A stretch of 64,000 bases of DNA from Rhyacichthys aspro (lineage: Eukaryota > Chordata > Actinopteri > Gobiiformes > Rhyacichthyidae): NCBI GenBank assembly GCA_036850595.1, contig CM072161.1:10003905-10067904 (forward strand), given 5' to 3'. Of the stretch, positions 62,069 to 64,000 are shown one piece after another. How positions within the stretch are numbered: the stretch's first letter is position 1; each line of letters opens with the position of its first letter. Both the position numbers and the translations under genes were made by a program. Below the pieces are notes generated by a model. The model saw nothing but the letters and a program-made list of their open reading frames with translations, did not search any database and was not told where the DNA came from.

Positions 62069-64000
62069 CTGAAATGGAACAAAAGCGACAGGGAACAACA
62101 GATTAGATTAACACATGTATACAATATGTAATAAATGGATTGTATTGTGCAGGCTTAGTTCTACCCCATATTCCTCAGAACAATTACCCAGGTGCTACAA
62201 GCCAATTTGCACGAAGGATAAATGACCGTTCATTAAAAATGCATTGGTGCTCGTGCTATTTAAGGCAGCCCAGAACCATCATCCAGATGAGTGAGAGGAA
62301 GCCAAATGTTTGCAAACGACAGAGGAGCGACGCTTATGGAGACACTCGAGCGTGCGCACACATGTAGCAGCTGTGTCGTACTTAAAAGGCTTGCCATTCT
62401 GCTTTTGTAAGATTCAGCCCCGCTTTTATAGCTGCCATAGAGAAAGCAGATCAAACGCTTTGCCCGAGAGAATAAGTGTTTCTGGAGAGGAGCGATCATT
62501 AGAGGAGGAGTAAACAAATAGATATACTTTAGGGTTGCGTTGAGCTCGCAGGCGACACTAATACTGCTGTCCACCTTCTTCATAGTGAAACTAATAAATG
62601 TGTATTGGAACAATAAATTACTTAATGGCCTTTTACTATCAAGTAGCATCAAGCATATGCAACTATTCTAATCAATGCACCAACAGGGGATTTGAAAAGA
62701 ATCAATATGAGTGGCTGTTTTGAATCATAAATCCAGGTTTTATTGATGCTGGGACATGTGGAGTCATAACCTGCGACAGAGGACACTTCTTTCCATAAAT
62801 CAAACATCCATTTCTTTGGCTAAACATGTGTCTCACGTTGCCAGTAATGTAGTGTTGTAGCCTCTTGTGAACACACCGAGTACAGAGCAGTGTGAAGTCG
62901 ATTGGAAATGTATCTCTCATAATATCAGTCCTCGTCTAACTTCCAGCAGATGCCAACCTCAGGGGCGCATCAAGTCCCAGACTGTGTCAAATAAAACCAG
63001 TCTTGCGTTAGACTTGATAAATGTTAGTAAACAACCAACTGCACTCAGCTCAGTTCCTTCCTTCCTTTTTTTTTTGTTTTTTTTCTTGCACTGGAAGCTC
63101 GCTTCTGCGTAGATTTGGAAAATTGGGTTTGTCTGGAAGCAACTGTGAATGGTTCTGCATTGAAGCTTTTATGTTCCTTGTGAAGCCGACGGGATGCCCT
63201 CTGGAGCGGGCGCTGTCATTTCCTTGTCTTGTAATGTCGCTCGGAAAATTGCATTGCTAATTTCCTGATGTATATTGCCTGCCTATTCATGTCACTTTCC
63301 CTTCGCAACGAGATCATCACTGGGTTTATGCTATCTTAAACTCCAAGAATAAAATACTTGACCTAACTCTATTCAATTGCACTTCTGTACTACTGTTTCT
63401 AACCTATAATTATGTGGTTAGTACAATGTTCAACTGACTAACAACAAATACAAAAAAAAAACCCAGTGTGCCTAATATTTTCCCCATTGTGCTGATTCTT
63501 TTCAAGCACCAATTATTAAGCTGCCACATGAAAATCAACTGGAAACCTTTGTAGACATCTCTCTTACAAAGTGCTCCAAAATCCTTCAATAAAAATGAGA
63601 CAAAGCCCCATTAAAAGCATGCTCCTGGCCACAGTCTACAAGATTACCAATACCTGTCATGCAAATCTGGGGCTCAGCTGTCCCCGAGGCCCGGATGGAG
63701 CCTCTAACACAAAGTACCAGAGAACGGGAACGGGGGGAAAAAAGACATGGTGCTTTTGATGGCAAATTAAAAATAGCTTGCCTAAGGTGACAGAACACCA
63801 AAAGCACTGTTTGTCCCCTCTGTTAATGTAATATATCAAATCAAATGTCAACTTATTTCTCTCAGCAAAAAAAAAATGGATAAAGTCAGAATTAAAAGGC
63901 TGTAAACATCTGAATAATGAGTGTCGATGACTGCACCAAATGATTTGCTCAACAGTAAAAATACTGAATGCTAAAATAAGAGCTGGCGGGTCGTAGTTTC
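62069..64000. other. gabra3: gabra3 upstream intron, to the window edge
   Basis: Because the start-codon exon has an acceptor at its 5' end, this stretch is probably the intron after a non-coding first exon. No promoter or exon could be assigned. A T-rich tract lies at 63067-63085. A few CpGs cluster near 62320-62360. Confidence 0.45.

Noticed and set aside
1..64000. CRISPR arrays, phage, bacterial operons, viral insertions
   Set aside because: The sequence is spliced vertebrate DNA throughout; no regularly spaced repeats or viral genes were seen.

Overview
The window is vertebrate nuclear DNA, most likely from a ray-finned (teleost) fish. It is AT-rich, with short exons scattered in long introns bounded by GT/AG. 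It also carries short non-autonomous DNA transposons of kinds common in fish genomes. I see no bacterial, viral, CRISPR or operon structure, and no sign of a wholly new system.

Two protein-coding genes can be assembled, both on the minus strand and in head-to-tail order. Reading right to left (the direction of transcription), gabra3 occupies about 62,068 down to about 18,300. It encodes a GABA-A receptor alpha subunit closest to alpha-3. Ten coding exons join in phase to 478 codons, with all Cys-loop receptor landmarks present: signal peptide, Cys-loop, benzodiazepine-site histidine and four membrane helices. The ATG exon has a splice acceptor 21 nt upstream of the ATG, so a non-coding first exon and the promoter lie further right, probably beyond the window. 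A candidate 5-kb 3' UTR ends at a good poly(A) signal near 18,322.

About 6.8 kb further left is tmem164 (11,539 down to 2,619, with a 3' UTR to about 1,500). It is a six-exon, 288-codon multi-pass membrane protein of the TMEM164 acyltransferase family, with its catalytic-type Cys-His pair intact. The two genes have no evident functional link; one is a synaptic chloride channel and the other an ether-phospholipid remodelling enzyme.

The rest is intron and intergenic sequence. Recognisable mobile elements are a 617-bp long-inverted-repeat MITE (4,802-5,418) and a 405-bp Tc1-type MITE (6,610-7,014). There is also a 458-bp element with CCGTATTTTTCGG-type ends (17,305-17,762), a degraded element starting TAGGGCTGC (about 8,003-8,335) and a LINE reverse-transcriptase tail remnant (about 53,525-53,700).

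The most interesting points are these. The alpha-3 TM3 codon that is A-to-I edited from Ile to Met in mammals is already ATG here. A strong intronic hairpin sits next to that exon, and its only two imperfections become G-U pairs in the gabra3 transcript strand. A 39-nt in-frame candidate cassette exon lies in the intracellular loop. A CpG-dense block inside a tmem164 intron looks promoter-like.
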